Shown here one piece after another: positions 42,088 to 43,272 of a stretch of 43,272 nucleotides of DNA. A program made the position numbers and the translations under genes. Position 1 is the stretch's first letter. The number at the start of each line of letters is the position of its first letter. The notes under the pieces are model-generated. The model saw nothing but the letters and a program-made list of their open reading frames with translations, had not been told where the DNA came from and ran no database searches. Source of the DNA: Gammaproteobacteria bacterium (GTDB lineage: Bacteria; Pseudomonadota; Gammaproteobacteria; Xanthomonadales; SZUA-36); assembly GCA_021772935.1 (NCBI GenBank), contig JAJFLA010000018.1, forward strand, positions 1 through 43,272. The letters run 5' to 3'.

Positions 42088-42383
42088 GGTATTTCCCCAT
42101 CAAATTGCAATTAACTTGACCTTGCGATGCAAGTCACTATGGGATCGGGAGACTATTGGATTTTTTTTGCAGACTTATTATGAATAATCTGACGATGAAA
42201 CAGCGCCTAGCGACGCCGTGTATGAGTATAACAATTCCCGTTGAAATTTCCAGATGGTATCTAGCCCGTCAGAGAAAGACCTTTTGTGATGTCTGCTAAA
42301 TGTGTTCACACAGCAGTTTGAACCTAAAACCACCCATCAGCCGGATTTCAGGTCTGAACAACGTTGCTGGAATTCACAGTTCG
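42088..42383. other. Intergenic, no gene recognised
   Basis: This ~300-bp gap between two minus-strand genes shows no ORF of note. It would contain the promoter of the EEP gene, but no convincing sigma70 match was found. Confidence 0.4.
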
Positions 42384-43058
42384 TTAGCGGTCACCACGCT
42401 GGCAGTGCCACTCCCTCGGATCAATACGGTAGTAGCTCATGAGCACTTCGAATAACTCCGAATGGTGGTTGGCCATCTGTGCTGGTTTTTCAAAAAAAGT
42501 CTCGGTGGACACGGCAAAAAACTCGGCTGGGTTGGTAGCACCATAATGATCGATCAAGGATCGTTTTCCCTTCCAGGCATCCTTCTGAAGTTCGTCAAAC
42601 TCCTCAGAAAGCGTAGCAGCCCAGGTGCGTAAACTGTTCCTGCCCGCCAGGATTGGTGCGCCATTAACGCTACCGGATTCACTATCCAGTTGATGGGCAA
42701 ATTCGTGTAAGACCACGTTTTGACCGTCGAAGAAATTGCTCGATCCGTGCAGAACGCTATCCCAGGCCAGGATCACCTTGCCGTTGCTCCATGACTCGCC
42801 CAGCAAGCCCTTGCGCTCTTCACTGACAACGCCATCTACCCCACCCTGTGGACGGTCAACCACGAATGCGGCGGGGTACACGATAATATAACGCAACGAG
42901 GGATAGACATTGGTTTTACGATTCACCAGCAACAAACAGGCCTCTGCTGCGATGGTTACCCGTATTTCATCGGTGATTTCCAGGCCGCCGGCACCCGTGA
43001 AATGCTTCTGATGCAGGAACTGCTTGATCAGCTTGCGCAATTGCAGACGCAATGGCAT
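42384..43058 (-). CDS. mtfA: MtfA-like zinc peptidase, 5'-truncated by insertion
   Basis: A M90-family (MtfA-like) zinc metallopeptidase; in E. coli MtfA titrates the Mlc repressor. The zinc motif HEFAHQLD and the downstream Glu in NPAEFFAVSTETFF are clear, with IIVYPAAFVVD before them. The first ATG (43058) gives 224 residues, shorter than usual. The frame stays open for 39 more codons to a TAG at 43176-43178, and part of this (AAPFPEEWVSIVEHNIAIYP) looks like the genuine family N-terminus. No start codon lies in that stretch, so the true 5' end seems to have been cut off by the IS element at the right edge. Function may be lost or reduced. Confidence 0.8.
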   Translation of the reverse strand: MPLRLQLRKLIKQFLHQKHFTGAGGLEITDEIRVTIAAEACLLLVNRKTNVYPSLRYIIVYPAAFVVDRPQGGVDGVVSEERKGLLGESWSNGKVILAWDSVLHGSSNFFDGQNVVLHEFAHQLDSESGSVNGAPILAGRNSLRTWAATLSEEFDELQKDAWKGKRSLIDHYGATNPAEFFAVSTETFFEKPAQMANHHSELFEVLMSYYRIDPREWHCQRGDR

Positions 43059-43161
43059 CGGCAGTTTCGGGTAAATAGCAATGTTGTGCTCAACAATGGA
43101 TACCCACTCTTCCGGAAAAGGCGCCGCAATAGCACTGCTGTCCCACAGTTGGGATAAATAA

Positions 43162-43231
43162 GAAAGCCCGAATCTCTATTGTTACAATAGGTCTGCGAAG
43201 AAACTATTGAGCAACAAGGGATTCAGGCTTT
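43162..43231. repeat. Inverted repeat at the left end of the right-edge IS
   Basis: GAAAGCCCGAATC (43162-43174) pairs with GATTCAGGCTTT (43220-43231), with one mismatch in 12. The hairpin lies just upstream of and into the transposase start and could limit read-through translation, as known for some IS leaders. Confidence 0.5.
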
Positions 43232-43272
43232 GTCACATAATAACACCGCATTTCATCAGTTACTAAAACCTC
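43230..43272 (+). CDS. IS4-type transposase, N-terminal end (partial)
   Basis: From TTG at 43230 the frame reads LSHNNTAFHQLLKP to the window edge. This resembles the start of IS4-family transposases (MSHxNTxFxQLLK). Only 14 codons are visible, so the family call is tentative. AAGGG lies about 10 nt upstream. Confidence 0.5.
   Translation, partial: MSHNNTAFHQLLKP

Overview
The window looks like a chromosomal stretch of a Gram-negative gammaproteobacterium, probably environmental or marine. The evidence is a TonB-dependent receptor, a Tat-exported amidase, lipoprotein signals, a LpxL-like acyltransferase, an IPTL-CTERM protein and zinc-type HemB. The species is not identifiable from sequence alone. 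Both edges cut into insertion sequences: an IS481-family transposase start on the left (minus strand) and an IS4-type transposase start on the right (plus strand).

Region 1 (1-19.2 kb) is an accessory patchwork of short gene groups separated by mobile debris. It holds a Crp/Fnr regulator, an SDR enzyme and a VTT membrane protein between two ~100-bp direct repeats; an FNR-box-preceded operon of exported proteins with a SUMF1-fold protein; a tightly overlapping acyltransferase-ACP-AMP ligase-HemB operon; exported proteins (DUF1566, a His/Cys-dyad lipoprotein, a choloylglycine-hydrolase-like amidase, a dienelactone-hydrolase-like protein, an IPTL-CTERM protein); and an ArsR/CSCG-permease metal(loid) unit. 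The debris includes the 3' half of a tRNA-Phe, a 193-bp MITE with a visible target duplication, and at least two dispersed repeat families.

Region 2 (19.3-40.6 kb) is one coherent catabolic locus. Seven minus-strand genes follow each other: TonB receptor, two amidases, a CehA/McbA-type metallohydrolase, a YtcJ-type amidohydrolase lipoprotein, an MFS transporter and a P1 (DmpA/BapA-type) peptidase. Upstream lie a histone-deacetylase-fold amidohydrolase and a MalT-like LuxR activator on the same strand. Then come a GntR/FCD regulator, an AtoE-type carboxylate transporter, malonyl-CoA decarboxylase and malonyl-CoA synthetase. The same TGTATACA palindrome appears three times at exactly 21-bp spacing before the receptor operon and once between the divergent malonyl-CoA genes, with a one-mismatch copy before gntR. 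I infer that a MatR-like repressor ties uptake and hydrolysis of an amide or carbamate substrate to malonate catabolism: outer-membrane uptake, periplasmic and cytoplasmic amide hydrolysis, then malonate to malonyl-CoA to acetyl-CoA. The substrate is unknown.

Region 3 (40.6-43.3 kb) carries an internally deleted IS6-type transposase, an endonuclease/exonuclease/phosphatase-family protein, and an mtfA-like peptidase gene whose 5' end appears cut by the IS4-type element at the right edge.

All functional calls come from reading motifs by eye. No database search was possible.
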